Source: Bacillus sp. AFS015802
Lineage (GTDB): Bacteria > Bacillota > Bacilli > Bacillales > Bacillaceae_B
Assembly (NCBI RefSeq): GCF_002561455.1
Contig: NZ_NTUP01000066.1
Span: 62,001-126,000, forward strand
DNA: 64,000 nucleotides
Reading direction: 5' to 3'
The stretch's first letter is position 1, and every line of letters begins with the position of its first letter. Under the pieces are notes generated by a model that saw only the letters and a program-made list of their open reading frames with translations, had not been told where the DNA came from and made no database searches. The position numbers were made by a program, and so were the translations under genes. This document shows positions 35,480-43,380 of the stretch, piece by piece.

Positions 35480-37234
35480 CTAGTTCATTTGCATGTGTTT
35501 GCCTTTTTGGGCTTGTTTTTTATGGGCGCGTGCATGCGCTTCATGACGATCCTCTTCCACCTCGGAAGACAGTGGTTTCCCTTCCGGAACGGTTGATGTA
35601 GACACTTCCTTCAGACCTTCTGCATCTTTTTCGTACACGAAGGAGGCTCTGGTAGAAATATCCGCACCTGAACTTGAGACGAATGGAACGACACGATAAT
35701 CGGCTTTCCACTGGGTCGGCGTGACATGGCAGCGGACATATCCGCGATAATCGTTGAAGAACTTAATATGTTCATTCTGGGCAAGAATGCGGTCCGTGTC
35801 AGCGCGCTTGTCTGCCCCGTCTCCGCCTGATGTGATGGATGTGCCGACAAACTCGGCTCCAAGCATACGGGAAGACGGGTCATCAAAGTCTGCCAGGATA
35901 TTGGAGGCCCAGTTCGCGTGTACATCACCTGTCAGGACAATCAGGTTATCCATGTTTTTCTGACGGGCAAATGCCGTGATGCGTTCCCTTGCAGGAGTGT
36001 AGCCATCCCAGCCATCCATACTGTATAAAGGCCGGTCGGGGCTTGGTCCATAATTTCTCTTGGCAAAAAAGATTTGCTGGGCCAGTACATTCCAGGAGCT
36101 GTTGGAGTTGCCGAGATGATCAAGCACCCATTGTTCCTGTTCGCTTCCTAACAAGGTGCGTGAAGGATCCAGGGATTCTTCCGTCTGGGGAGAGCTTTTA
36201 TCTCCATTTGCCTGATCGGAACGATACTGTCGGGAATCGAGCACCATGAAGTTGGCCAAGTTTCCGTATGAGAACTGACGGTAGAGCTGCATGTCCACTC
36301 CGTGAGGCATGGAAGATCTTCTTAGCGGCATATGCTCATAGTAGGCCTGGTAGGCTGCGACACGCCTCCTCACGAACTCTTCCACAGACTGGCCTTTCTC
36401 AGGAATCATGTCGGCATAGTTGTTTTCCACTTCATGGTCATCCCATGTCACCACCCATGGAAAAGCCGCATGGGCAGCCTGGAGGTCGGCATCCGTCCGG
36501 TATTGGGCATGGCGGTTGCGGTAGTCCTCCAACGTGCGGATTTCAGGACCTTTATGGTCTCGTACATTTCCTGATTTAGCTACATACTCATTCGGGCCGT
36601 ATTCATAAATATAGTCTCCAAGATGGAAAACGAGATCAAGATCTTCTTTGGCCATATGCTTATAAGCCGTATAATAACCGTGCTCATATTGCTGGCAGGA
36701 AGCAAAGGCAAAGGACAGGCTTGAGACATCTGCATTCAGGGCAGGAAGGGTTTTCGTCCTTCCGATCGGGCTGAAATCCTTTCCGACTTTGAACCGGTAA
36801 TAGTACACCGTGCCTGCTTCCAGGTTCCCTACCTCGGCATGAACGGAGTGAGCGAGGGACGGACTTGCCACTTCCGTACCACGCTGAACAATCTGTCGGA
36901 AATGTTCATCTTTCGCGATTTCCCACTTCACTGGAATCTTGCGGTCAGGCATGCCCCCTCCATTAAGAGGGTCAGTGGCTAACCGTGTCCATAATACGAC
37001 ACTATCCGGAAGCGGGTCACCGGAAGCTACCCCAAGTGAAAAAGGGAAATCCTGAAATCCGGCTTCTTCTGCCGAGACAGACAAACCGCCCATCGATTGA
37101 GCAATCGCCATCCCTAGGGAAATGCCTGCGACTTTCCCCGCCCCTTGAAGGAAGTTGCGGCGGTCGACCCCTTTATATAAGGTCTCTTCATTCAGCTTTT
37201 GAATCCAATTTTCCATTGATCTCTCATTCGTCAT
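35480..37234 (-). CDS. phoD: PhoD-type alkaline phosphatase/phosphodiesterase, Tat substrate
   Basis: A 584-residue secreted phosphodiesterase. Residues ~1-60 form a long Tat signal: DRRNFLQGAGKVAG at 24-37 (Arg 25-26) and a hydrophobic stretch with SVSAEEA cleavage region. The metallophosphatase domain shows FASCQQYEHGYYTAYKHM, FHLGDYIYEYG, VVTWDDHEVENNYAD and LTGDVHANW, the metal ligands of the PhoD family (Asp, Cys/Tyr, Asn/Asp, His). It hydrolyses phosphodiesters, e.g. wall teichoic acid, to release phosphate. Start at 37234 behind GGGAG; a longer start at 37252 is less likely. A PhoP-box-like promoter lies upstream, and tatC-tatA follow in the operon. Confidence 0.96.
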   Translation of the reverse strand: MTNERSMENWIQKLNEETLYKGVDRRNFLQGAGKVAGISLGMAIAQSMGGLSVSAEEAGFQDFPFSLGVASGDPLPDSVVLWTRLATDPLNGGGMPDRKIPVKWEIAKDEHFRQIVQRGTEVASPSLAHSVHAEVGNLEAGTVYYYRFKVGKDFSPIGRTKTLPALNADVSSLSFAFASCQQYEHGYYTAYKHMAKEDLDLVFHLGDYIYEYGPNEYVAKSGNVRDHKGPEIRTLEDYRNRHAQYRTDADLQAAHAAFPWVVTWDDHEVENNYADMIPEKGQSVEEFVRRRVAAYQAYYEHMPLRRSSMPHGVDMQLYRQFSYGNLANFMVLDSRQYRSDQANGDKSSPQTEESLDPSRTLLGSEQEQWVLDHLGNSNSSWNVLAQQIFFAKRNYGPSPDRPLYSMDGWDGYTPARERITAFARQKNMDNLIVLTGDVHANWASNILADFDDPSSRMLGAEFVGTSITSGGDGADKRADTDRILAQNEHIKFFNDYRGYVRCHVTPTQWKADYRVVPFVSSSGADISTRASFVYEKDAEGLKEVSTSTVPEGKPLSSEVEEDRHEAHARAHKKQAQKGKHMQMN

Positions 37235-37278
37235 GTGGATGACTCCCTTCATGAATCTATTGAATTGAACAGTTCATA

Positions 37279-37320
37279 TTATAGGAGCCCACTTTTAACG
37301 TGTTGTAAATGAATGTAAAT
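37279..37320 (-). promoter_or_regulatory. PhoP-box promoter of phoD-tatC-tatA
   Basis: On the minus strand, TTTACA (37320-37315), TTTACA (37310-37305) and TTAAAA (37299-37294) are spaced 10-11 bp apart and precede TATAAT (37284-37279). TT(A/T)ACA repeats at about -22 to -48 are the known layout of PhoP-activated promoters in Bacillus. The gene-free stretch 37321-37530 shows nothing else I can name. Confidence 0.75.
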
Positions 37321-37580
37321 AGAGGGAGGAAGAGGAGGGGACTCATTCCTGGGACAAAAGACCATTTTTATTTGAATTTTTTAATAAGTGAGAAAGATTC
37401 GGTGGATTTCATTCATTTTAGTAGGAGGACAGACCTGTTTTTCTTAACATGGATGAAAAGAAAACAGCATAATAAAATGAATCGTGTAGAGGGAAAAATA
37501 AACCAATCGCCTACTTGACGATGGATTTGTCCACTTGCTATAGTTAGCGTACACCCACTTCATTGGTGGGATAAACGAAT

Positions 37581-37757
37581 AAAGACTCCAAAGGGGAGTA
37601 GCTTTCAAGTATGTCGTCATTTCGTGATGGGATTCCCGTCTCCGGCCTGCTTGGCAACCGCGGTGTTGCTTGCGAGACCTTTGCCTTCAAGGTAAAGGAT
37701 CCCCTCTGTATAGATGCAGATGAAAAGACCTTTACCAAGCGGTAGAGGTCTTTTTTC
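37581..37757 (+). promoter_or_regulatory. yybP-ykoY manganese riboswitch
   Basis: AAAGGGGAGTAG at 37589-37600 and GCGAGACCTTTGCC at 37672-37685 are the two conserved strands of the yybP-ykoY aptamer, with the usual helices between. GGTAAAGG (37691-37698) is exactly complementary to CCTTTACC (37729-37736) in the 5' arm of the terminator and nearly so to CCTTTGCC in the aptamer, so it can act as antiterminator. The RNA leads into a TerC gene, the expected target. In known members Mn2+ binding turns expression on. Confidence 0.92.
37723..37757 (+). terminator. Riboswitch-controlled terminator
   Basis: AAAAGACCTTTACC pairs with GGTAGAGGTCTTTT around AAGC, followed by T-residues; part of the manganese riboswitch. 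Confidence 0.9.
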
Positions 37758-37857
37758 TATGGGAGAGGGGTGGTCGGAGGGATTTGAAAGCGGACTGCAA
37801 AAGTCGGTCGTCCATGTGAAGGTTTTTTTAATAAAAATGGAGAAAGAGGGATGATCC

Positions 37858-38640
37858 TTGGAATGGTCTCTATTGCTGGAGTATGGATGGGTCTTGATGA
37901 TTTTGATCGCTTTGGAGGGGATTCTGGCTGCAGATAATGCGCTGGTCATTGCGACGATGGTCCGGCACCTGCCGGAGGATAAGCGGAAGAAAGCATTGTT
38001 TTACGGATTGGCGGGAGCCTTTGTGTTCCGGTTCGGTTCCTTGTTCCTGATCTCGTATCTTGTCGACATCTGGCAGGTTCAAGCCATCGGTGCCGTGTAT
38101 CTGCTTGGAATTGCTGTCTACCATTTACTCAAGAAACATGTGATCAAGAAACAGATGGAAAAAGTGAAAGATAAGGAAGAGACAAAGGGGTCCGGTTTCT
38201 GGTGGACCGTCGTGAAGGTGGAGCTGGCGGATATCGCTTTCGCGGTGGATGCCATCTTGGCTGCCGTCGCTCTCGCGGTGACGCTTCCCACGACCAATCT
38301 TCCCGCAATCGGGGGTCTTGACGGAGGGCATTTCCTCGTCATCTTACTAGGGGGAATCATCGGCCTTGTCATCATGCGATTTGCTGCATCTGCGTTTGTC
38401 TCTTTACTTGAGAAGCGTCCCGGACTCGAATCGGCTGCCTTCGTTGTCGTCGGCTGGGTCGGCGTCAAGCTTGCCGTGTACGCATTAGCCCATCCTTCAC
38501 TGGGGGTTATCTCCTACGAATTCGCAATGGGATCCGTTTGGAAAGGGATCTTCTGGTCTGTACTGATTGGAATCGGAATCGTGGGTTGGGTCAAGTCGAA
38601 GCCGAAGGGGGATTCAAGCCAGGCTTCCGTGGCTGAATAG
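37858..38640 (+). CDS. TerC-family membrane protein, YkoY-like manganese exporter
   Basis: A 260-residue, seven-helix membrane protein with the TerC acidic motifs in membrane segments (EGILAADNALV near residue 20 and VELADIAFAVDAILA near 123). TerC proteins of bacilli (YkoY, MeeY/YceF) export Mn2+ and aid metalation of exoenzymes. Upstream lies a manganese riboswitch, which strongly supports this role. It starts with TTG at 37858 after AAAGAGGG; no in-frame ATG is near. Followed by a repeat doublet serving as terminator. Confidence 0.93.
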   Translation: MEWSLLLEYGWVLMILIALEGILAADNALVIATMVRHLPEDKRKKALFYGLAGAFVFRFGSLFLISYLVDIWQVQAIGAVYLLGIAVYHLLKKHVIKKQMEKVKDKEETKGSGFWWTVVKVELADIAFAVDAILAAVALAVTLPTTNLPAIGGLDGGHFLVILLGGIIGLVIMRFAASAFVSLLEKRPGLESAAFVVVGWVGVKLAVYALAHPSLGVISYEFAMGSVWKGIFWSVLIGIGIVGWVKSKPKGDSSQASVAE

Positions 38641-38645
38641 GTGGT

Positions 38646-38711
38646 GAAAGCACGGGGCGGTTCTCGTGCTTCTTTTTTATGAGGGGGAAGCAGGAGACCG
38701 TCCCCATGCTT
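38646..38711. repeat. Head-to-head pair of GGGGACGGTTC-type repeats
   Basis: GAAAGCACGGGGCGGTTCTC with GTGCTTCTTTTTT, then inverted GGAAGCAGGAGACCGTCCCC at 38685-38704. Confidence 0.88.
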
Positions 38712-38855
38712 TATTTCCTTTTTACTAAATTGCGATATTATCTGATAAATAAGCCATTTTATAATACAATAAATATACAAATCTGATAAAAATGGTGCGG
38801 TCAGTCGGAGGGAATCGAGAACGGTTTTAACGAAAAAATGTGATGAGGTGCTTAA

Positions 38856-39929
38856 ATGAAAGGATTACCTATGATCTTGGCTGCGATTGCCATCATTCTC
38901 ACCTTGCTCATGGCGATGATGACGTCTGTAGCATGGGTTGGGATGATGATAGTGGTGTTTGGTTTATACCACACTTCTCAAAAGAGAAAAGGAAGAAAGG
39001 CGTTCTCAAGCGGGCTGATAACCATCGGAATTCTGGGGTTCATGATCGGGGGCTGTGCAGCGCCATCAGATCAAATGGATCAAGCAGCCACTGCGAAAGC
39101 TGAGAAAGAAGCCGATCAACAAGCGAAGGCAGAGAAAGAAAAGCAAGCGGCAGAAGAGAAGAAAGCCAAGGAAGATCAAGAGAGACTGGCTGAAGAAAAG
39201 GCCGCAAAGGAAAAAGCGGAAGCTGAGAAAGTGGAAAAGCAGCAAGAGCTTGCCAATACATTCGGACTGGAAAAAGTGCTGATTTCCCGCGTGGTAGACG
39301 GTGATACAGTCGAATTGAAGGATGGAAGAAAAGTACGATTGATCGGCGTCAACACCCCCGAGTCCACCACGAGAACAGAAGAATACGGAAAAGAGGCAAG
39401 TAACTACACGACGAAAAAACTAGAGGGGAAAACGGTCTGGCTCCAAAAAGATGTGTCTGAAACGGACCGTTATAATCGTTCTCTGCGTCTTATTTGGCTT
39501 GAAATCCCTAAGGATGACATGGACGAAGGTGAAATCCGGAGCAAAATGTTCAATGCCGATCTGGTGTTAAACGGATATGCAGAGCCGTCCACCTACAACC
39601 CGGATGTGAAATACAGCGACTACTTCGTGAAATTCGCCCGGGAAGCAAGGGAGAAAGAAACGGGCCTGTGGGCATACGGTGAAAATGGCACGACCAAAGG
39701 GGATCTGGATCCAAAGGAAGAAAAGAAAACAAGTACAGCCGCTACACCGAAATCCAGTTCTAGCACGGGCACTGCCTCAACGGAAGAACCGGCAGCTGCT
39801 CAAGAGCAAGAGTATTATCAAAACTGTACCGAACTGAGAAAAGTCTATCCGGATGGAGTCCCCTCTGATCATCCTGCTTATGCACGGAAACATGACCGGG
39901 ATAAGGATGACTGGGCGTGTGAGAGATAA
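38856..39929 (+). CDS. Membrane-anchored thermonuclease with Excalibur domain
   Basis: A 357-residue protein. Residues ~5-66 hold two to three hydrophobic segments, the last ending in MIGGCAAPS, a lipobox-like site (Cys ~67). A Lys/Glu/Ala-rich coiled coil (~75-130) leads to a staphylococcal-nuclease domain (~137-280: RVVDGDTVELKDGRKVRLIGVNTPES, RYNRSLRLIWL) with the catalytic Asp/Arg/Glu set in place. After a Ser/Thr linker, the C-terminal ~35 residues (NCTELRKVYPDGVPSDHPAY...DRDKDDWACE) are a calcium-binding Excalibur motif. It likely degrades extracellular DNA or RNA while tethered to the cell surface. Confidence 0.9.
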   Translation: MKGLPMILAAIAIILTLLMAMMTSVAWVGMMIVVFGLYHTSQKRKGRKAFSSGLITIGILGFMIGGCAAPSDQMDQAATAKAEKEADQQAKAEKEKQAAEEKKAKEDQERLAEEKAAKEKAEAEKVEKQQELANTFGLEKVLISRVVDGDTVELKDGRKVRLIGVNTPESTTRTEEYGKEASNYTTKKLEGKTVWLQKDVSETDRYNRSLRLIWLEIPKDDMDEGEIRSKMFNADLVLNGYAEPSTYNPDVKYSDYFVKFAREAREKETGLWAYGENGTTKGDLDPKEEKKTSTAATPKSSSSTGTASTEEPAAAQEQEYYQNCTELRKVYPDGVPSDHPAYARKHDRDKDDWACER

Positions 39930-40040
39930 AGAGAGAGTATGGGCCATTCCTTTTGAGAGGGAATGGCTTTTTTTTGCAAAAATATTGGAGAATGACTGGA
40001 ACTTACCCCCGTCTCAATCGTATATAAAGGAGAGAATAAA

Positions 40041-40547
40041 ATGGGGGGCACTATTATGAAACAACTATACATCAAACAAAAAGTATTCAGTCTTAGCGAA
40101 AAATTCACCGTAAAGGATCAAGAGGAGAAGGACGTCTATTATGTCGAAGGAAGCTTCATGAAGGTCCCGAAGACATTCTCCATCATGAATCAGGATCGGG
40201 ATGAAGTGGCCCTGATCACGAAAAAGGTGTTGAGCTTTCTACCAACGTTTTTCGTTGAGGTGAATGGGCAAGAGGTCGTGACGATCAAGAAGGAATTCTC
40301 TTTCCTGAAAGCCAAGTATTCCATAGATGCAGCGGGCATTGAAGTAGAGGGAAACTGGATGGACATGGACTTTCAGGTGTTACATCAGGGAAGAGTGGTA
40401 GGTGAAGTGGGCAAGGAATGGTTCAGTTGGGGCGACAGCTACAGGGTGCAGGTTCTGGAGGATGAAATGGAAACGATGATTCTGGCGCTTGTGATTGCGA
40501 TAGATTGTGTGAAGGCCGATCAGGCGAATAATACTGCGACGTTTTAA
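40041..40547 (+). CDS. LURP-one/Tubby-like family protein (YxjI-like)
   Basis: A 168-residue soluble protein with the twelve-strand LURP-one pattern: LYIKQKVFSLSEKFTVKDQ, VYYVEGSFMKVPKTFSIMNQ, KKVLSFLPTFFVEVNGQEV and a C-terminal hydrophobic helix (MILALVIAIDCVKAD). The fold resembles Tubby and phospholipid scramblases and can bind phosphoinositide-like or other membrane ligands; bacterial function is unknown. ATG at 40041 has AGGAG 8 nt upstream; ATG at 40056 is the alternative. Confidence 0.85.
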   Translation: MGGTIMKQLYIKQKVFSLSEKFTVKDQEEKDVYYVEGSFMKVPKTFSIMNQDRDEVALITKKVLSFLPTFFVEVNGQEVVTIKKEFSFLKAKYSIDAAGIEVEGNWMDMDFQVLHQGRVVGEVGKEWFSWGDSYRVQVLEDEMETMILALVIAIDCVKADQANNTATF

Positions 40548-40550
40548 AGA

Positions 40551-40581
40551 AGGAAGCACGGGAGCCGTTCCCGTGCTTCCT
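40551..40581. repeat. Dispersed palindromic repeat (GGGGACGGTTC type)
   Basis: GGAAGCACGGGAGCCGTTCC then CGTGCTTCC; a near-perfect hairpin between convergent genes. Confidence 0.85.
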
Positions 40582-41109
40582 TTAAAGGTTAAACATCTTT
40601 TTAAATGTCTCCATCGTTTCTTCCTGCTCTTTTCTCGAACTTACAGGAGCTGTATCTTTGATGAATTTATCCATTAGGGCATTGTAGCGGTTGAGCATCG
40701 TGCTTTGCTGCAGGGCCATATGAATATGAATGTTTCGGACATTTTCAGCTTTCATCCTTAACCCGGAGTTGAAATTTTTGTTCGCCATGGATTCGGCAGT
40801 AGTGGCGAGTTCCTTTAGGATATTCTCCTGGCTCATGCTTGTATATTTTTGTTGACAGTTGAATTGAACAGGGTCCCATTTGTGGAGGTCTTCAATGCTT
40901 ATTGATTCATTTTGAACAGGATCCATAAGCGCAATCATAACTTTCACATGGTTTTGCATGATCATCTACTGTTCTGTCGCTGCCTTTTTGATCTCCGGGT
41001 TTTGAATGGTGCATATATACGAGGCTAACTTATCCAATTCAGCTTTATGAACAGGCAGGTGTTCAGCCATTAAACTTAAGTCAATCATCTTAAGAAGCAT
41101 ACTGGTCAT
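40582..41109 (-). pseudogene. CotF-like spore coat gene interrupted by an in-frame TAG
   Basis: The minus-strand frame from ATG 41109 encodes 47 residues (LSLMAEHLPVHKAELDKLAS...IKKAATEQ), meets TAG at 40968-40966 and continues in the same frame for 127 residues (MIMQNHVKVMIALMDP...). Joined, the ~175-residue product has the helical hairpin pattern of CotF-like coat proteins (His-rich first helix, NPE turn, then QNHV helix). GGGGAGGAGGA precedes the first ATG. Either the gene is broken by one base change (e.g. CAG to TAG), or the two pieces are made separately: the second ATG follows the stop directly, allowing restart. The CotF-like call is from pattern, moderately sure. Confidence 0.65.
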
Positions 41110-41162
41110 TCCTCCTCCCCTTCATATGTATTCATATGGGGTGGGATAGAGACCTATAAAAG

Positions 41163-41194
41163 AGAAGCACGGGGACGCTTCTCGTGTTTCTTTT
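41163..41194. repeat. Dispersed palindromic repeat (GGGGACGGTTC type)
   Basis: GAGAAGCACGGGGACGCTTC then TCGTGTTTCTTTT; overlaps the end of the following small gene's stop region. Confidence 0.8.
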
Positions 41195-41381
41195 ACCTTT
41201 CGCCCTTCTTCTTAGAAAATATGTATCTAGCATTAATGAAAAATAAAGTGCCAAATAAAAACAGAGCGGTCATCAACCAGCTCACGATTGCCCAATACTC
41301 TCCGTTTAATAGATACCCACTGATCAAATTCACACCTACCATTATTGACATGACTACATACATGCCGACTATGTTTTTCAT
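41193..41381 (-). CDS. Small membrane protein of unknown function
   Basis: A 62-residue protein with two membrane helices (~4-22 and ~30-52) and a basic C-terminus (FSKKKGER), predicted N-in/C-in. ATG at 41381 follows GGAAAGG at ~10 nt. No family recognised. Upstream of the coat-like gene on the same strand, 84 bp apart. Confidence 0.6.
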   Translation of the reverse strand: MKNIVGMYVVMSIMVGVNLISGYLLNGEYWAIVSWLMTALFLFGTLFFINARYIFSKKKGER

Positions 41382-41633
41382 TGCAGACACACCTTTCCAG
41401 ATTGTTTATAGCAGCAAGCAACAAGTGCGCCGTATGCCGTTGTTTCCAGTGTAAACCAAGTCGCTAGGTTAGTACCACAATAATCCATTTGACTGTCCTT
41501 CATCCTGTAACGACTCAATCTATCAGCTGTAAAATATTTTTATTTACCTAGTCCCAAAGACACATGTATTCCCCTCACCCCCATAATAAAATAACAAAGA
41601 AATAATCATTTTTCTTACTGAGAAGGGGAACCT

Positions 41634-43316
41634 ATGAACGAGATAAAGATGAGAAGTTTGGTGAAGCAGCTGCATAGTGCGGATCCGGGGGACCGGTATG
41701 AAGCGCTTGGGACGCTGTATGAGTTGAAGGGGCAGGATGATCTGAAGATCCGGGTGGAGATGTTGAAGGATATGGTGAAGGAGGCGGCGACATCGTTTCC
41801 TGAGCGGGTGGATGTGTGGGATAATCCTTCCCTTGGGCTGGTGGAGTTTGTGTGTGATTATCCGATGCCTGAGATCATTGATGAGATGCTGCTGCGTTTT
41901 GACGGGTTGGATCCGGATGCGAAGGTGCGGGCGCTTGAGTGTCTGCTGTTGACGAAGGATGAGGGGATCTTTCAGGAGATTCATGATAAGACGGTGCAGT
42001 TGATTACCCATGAGGAAGTCGTGCTGCCGGTGGAGGAGCTGTGTGAGTTTCCGGTGCTGTTGAGGGGGATTGTGGATAAGACGATCGATCAGTTGGATTC
42101 TCCTTTTTATAAATATTTGTACTATGACTTCATCACGGCGATCAATGAGTCGGGAGTGGAGGCAGGGTATAAGAGAGCGAGGATCCTTCCGGTGCTGCTG
42201 GCTGATTATGAGAAGCTTCGGGATGAGTACCTCAAGTACGACGGGGAATACCGGTCCGACTATGCGTATCAATCGTGGAAGGAGTCCTACTTTCAGCTGA
42301 GGTACCGCCTCAATGTGCTGATCGGGCTGATGAACTTCTATTACTCTGAAGAGGCAGAAGGTTTCCTGAAGGAGGCGGTGTCGTTCAAGGATCCACGCAT
42401 CAGCACGAATGCGGTAGTGGTTGCGATGAACAAGAACATCCCGGTTCAACCGAAGATCCTCCAATCGCTTTCTGCACATGTCGAAAGTGCTGAGATGATG
42501 TACTGGGGGCTCGCAGAACACAATAAAGAGCATCTCTTCCCGGTCAGTCCGAAGCAGCCGGTGCTTGCCAAGGCGCATCTCTTCAACCATCTGGTCCACT
42601 TGCAGGATGAAGAAGGAGAGGATCTCAATATCTTCCCGGAAAACATTCAGGTCGTCGATTCCGTGGATACCGTGAACTCATACGGTCAGCCCCTGCGCTA
42701 TTATCTGATGAGCTTTTCCCATGGGGACGACGTGCTCGCTGCCTGGGTGGGAGGATATAGCCTTGAGGAAGAGGATGACAGTGCGGACATGTGGGAAGGC
42801 ACCCACACCGACCTCGAGCCGATACAGAAGAGAACCGTTGAAGAGCACAAACAGCTTTTCCTGAAAAAACGGGATGAATACGCCCGCGAAAATGAGCAGA
42901 CCCTCTACTACGAGAGCTCACCAAGCCTATCCAAAGGCCTCTGGTTCTTCTATGCCATCCTAATTTCCCACTGGATCAGGGTCTTCATGAACGGAATCGA
43001 TGAGGAGGTTTACATCTCCATCGGCTTCACTCTCCTTGGAGGGATCCTTACCCTCTATGAACTATGGAAGAAAAAGCGAAGTGCCGTCGTCATTGTGGGC
43101 AGGGAATTGAGGAAGGTCACGGGTGAGAAGAAGGAGAGCATTCCTCTTCAGGAGATTAAGAAGGTGACGTATGATAAGAAGCAGATCAGTGTTTACAATA
43201 AAGAGAATGTGCTTGCGATGAAGGTTCCATTGCGCTGGGTGGAGTATGGTGAGTTTTATTATGCGATGGTGGAGCAGACGGGGCATTTGAGGGAGCAGCC
43301 TTATATTGAGGAGTGA
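41634..43316 (+). CDS. Large helical-repeat protein with C-terminal membrane hairpin
   Basis: A 560-residue protein not recognised as a named family. Residues ~1-300 are alpha-helical and repetitive (HEAT-like: LVKQLHSADPGDRYEALGTLYEL, LDPDAKVRALECLLL, FKDPRISTNAVVVAMNKN). Residues ~300-440 are soluble and mixed, ~443-490 hold two hydrophobic segments (GLWFFYAILISHWIRVF, ISIGFTLLGGILTLYELW), and the last ~70 resemble a small PH-like beta-domain (VIVGRELRKVTGEKKESIPLQEIKKVTYD). AGAAGGGG precedes the ATG. Codon choice shifts sharply within the gene: G/T-ending codons before ~42230 and after ~43080, C-ending between. A long antisense frame results from this bias and is not considered real. Confidence 0.75.
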   Translation: MNEIKMRSLVKQLHSADPGDRYEALGTLYELKGQDDLKIRVEMLKDMVKEAATSFPERVDVWDNPSLGLVEFVCDYPMPEIIDEMLLRFDGLDPDAKVRALECLLLTKDEGIFQEIHDKTVQLITHEEVVLPVEELCEFPVLLRGIVDKTIDQLDSPFYKYLYYDFITAINESGVEAGYKRARILPVLLADYEKLRDEYLKYDGEYRSDYAYQSWKESYFQLRYRLNVLIGLMNFYYSEEAEGFLKEAVSFKDPRISTNAVVVAMNKNIPVQPKILQSLSAHVESAEMMYWGLAEHNKEHLFPVSPKQPVLAKAHLFNHLVHLQDEEGEDLNIFPENIQVVDSVDTVNSYGQPLRYYLMSFSHGDDVLAAWVGGYSLEEEDDSADMWEGTHTDLEPIQKRTVEEHKQLFLKKRDEYARENEQTLYYESSPSLSKGLWFFYAILISHWIRVFMNGIDEEVYISIGFTLLGGILTLYELWKKKRSAVVIVGRELRKVTGEKKESIPLQEIKKVTYDKKQISVYNKENVLAMKVPLRWVEYGEFYYAMVEQTGHLREQPYIEE

Positions 43317-43356
43317 GTCAAGGGGATCCTTGGCTCTTTTAATATTACTAACACTT

Positions 43357-43380
43357 AAGGAGGGACCTGTCCCTCTGGCT
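43357..43380. repeat. Dispersed palindromic repeat (ACCTGTCCC type)
   Basis: AAGGAGGGACCTGTCCCTCT then GGCT, between two converging genes. Confidence 0.75.

Noticed and set aside
41544-42599. A 351-codon open frame on the minus strand
   Set aside because: It lies wholly antisense to the 41634-43316 gene, has no ribosome site and a composition (His, Arg, Leu, Gln rich) typical of the shadow of G/T-ending codons.
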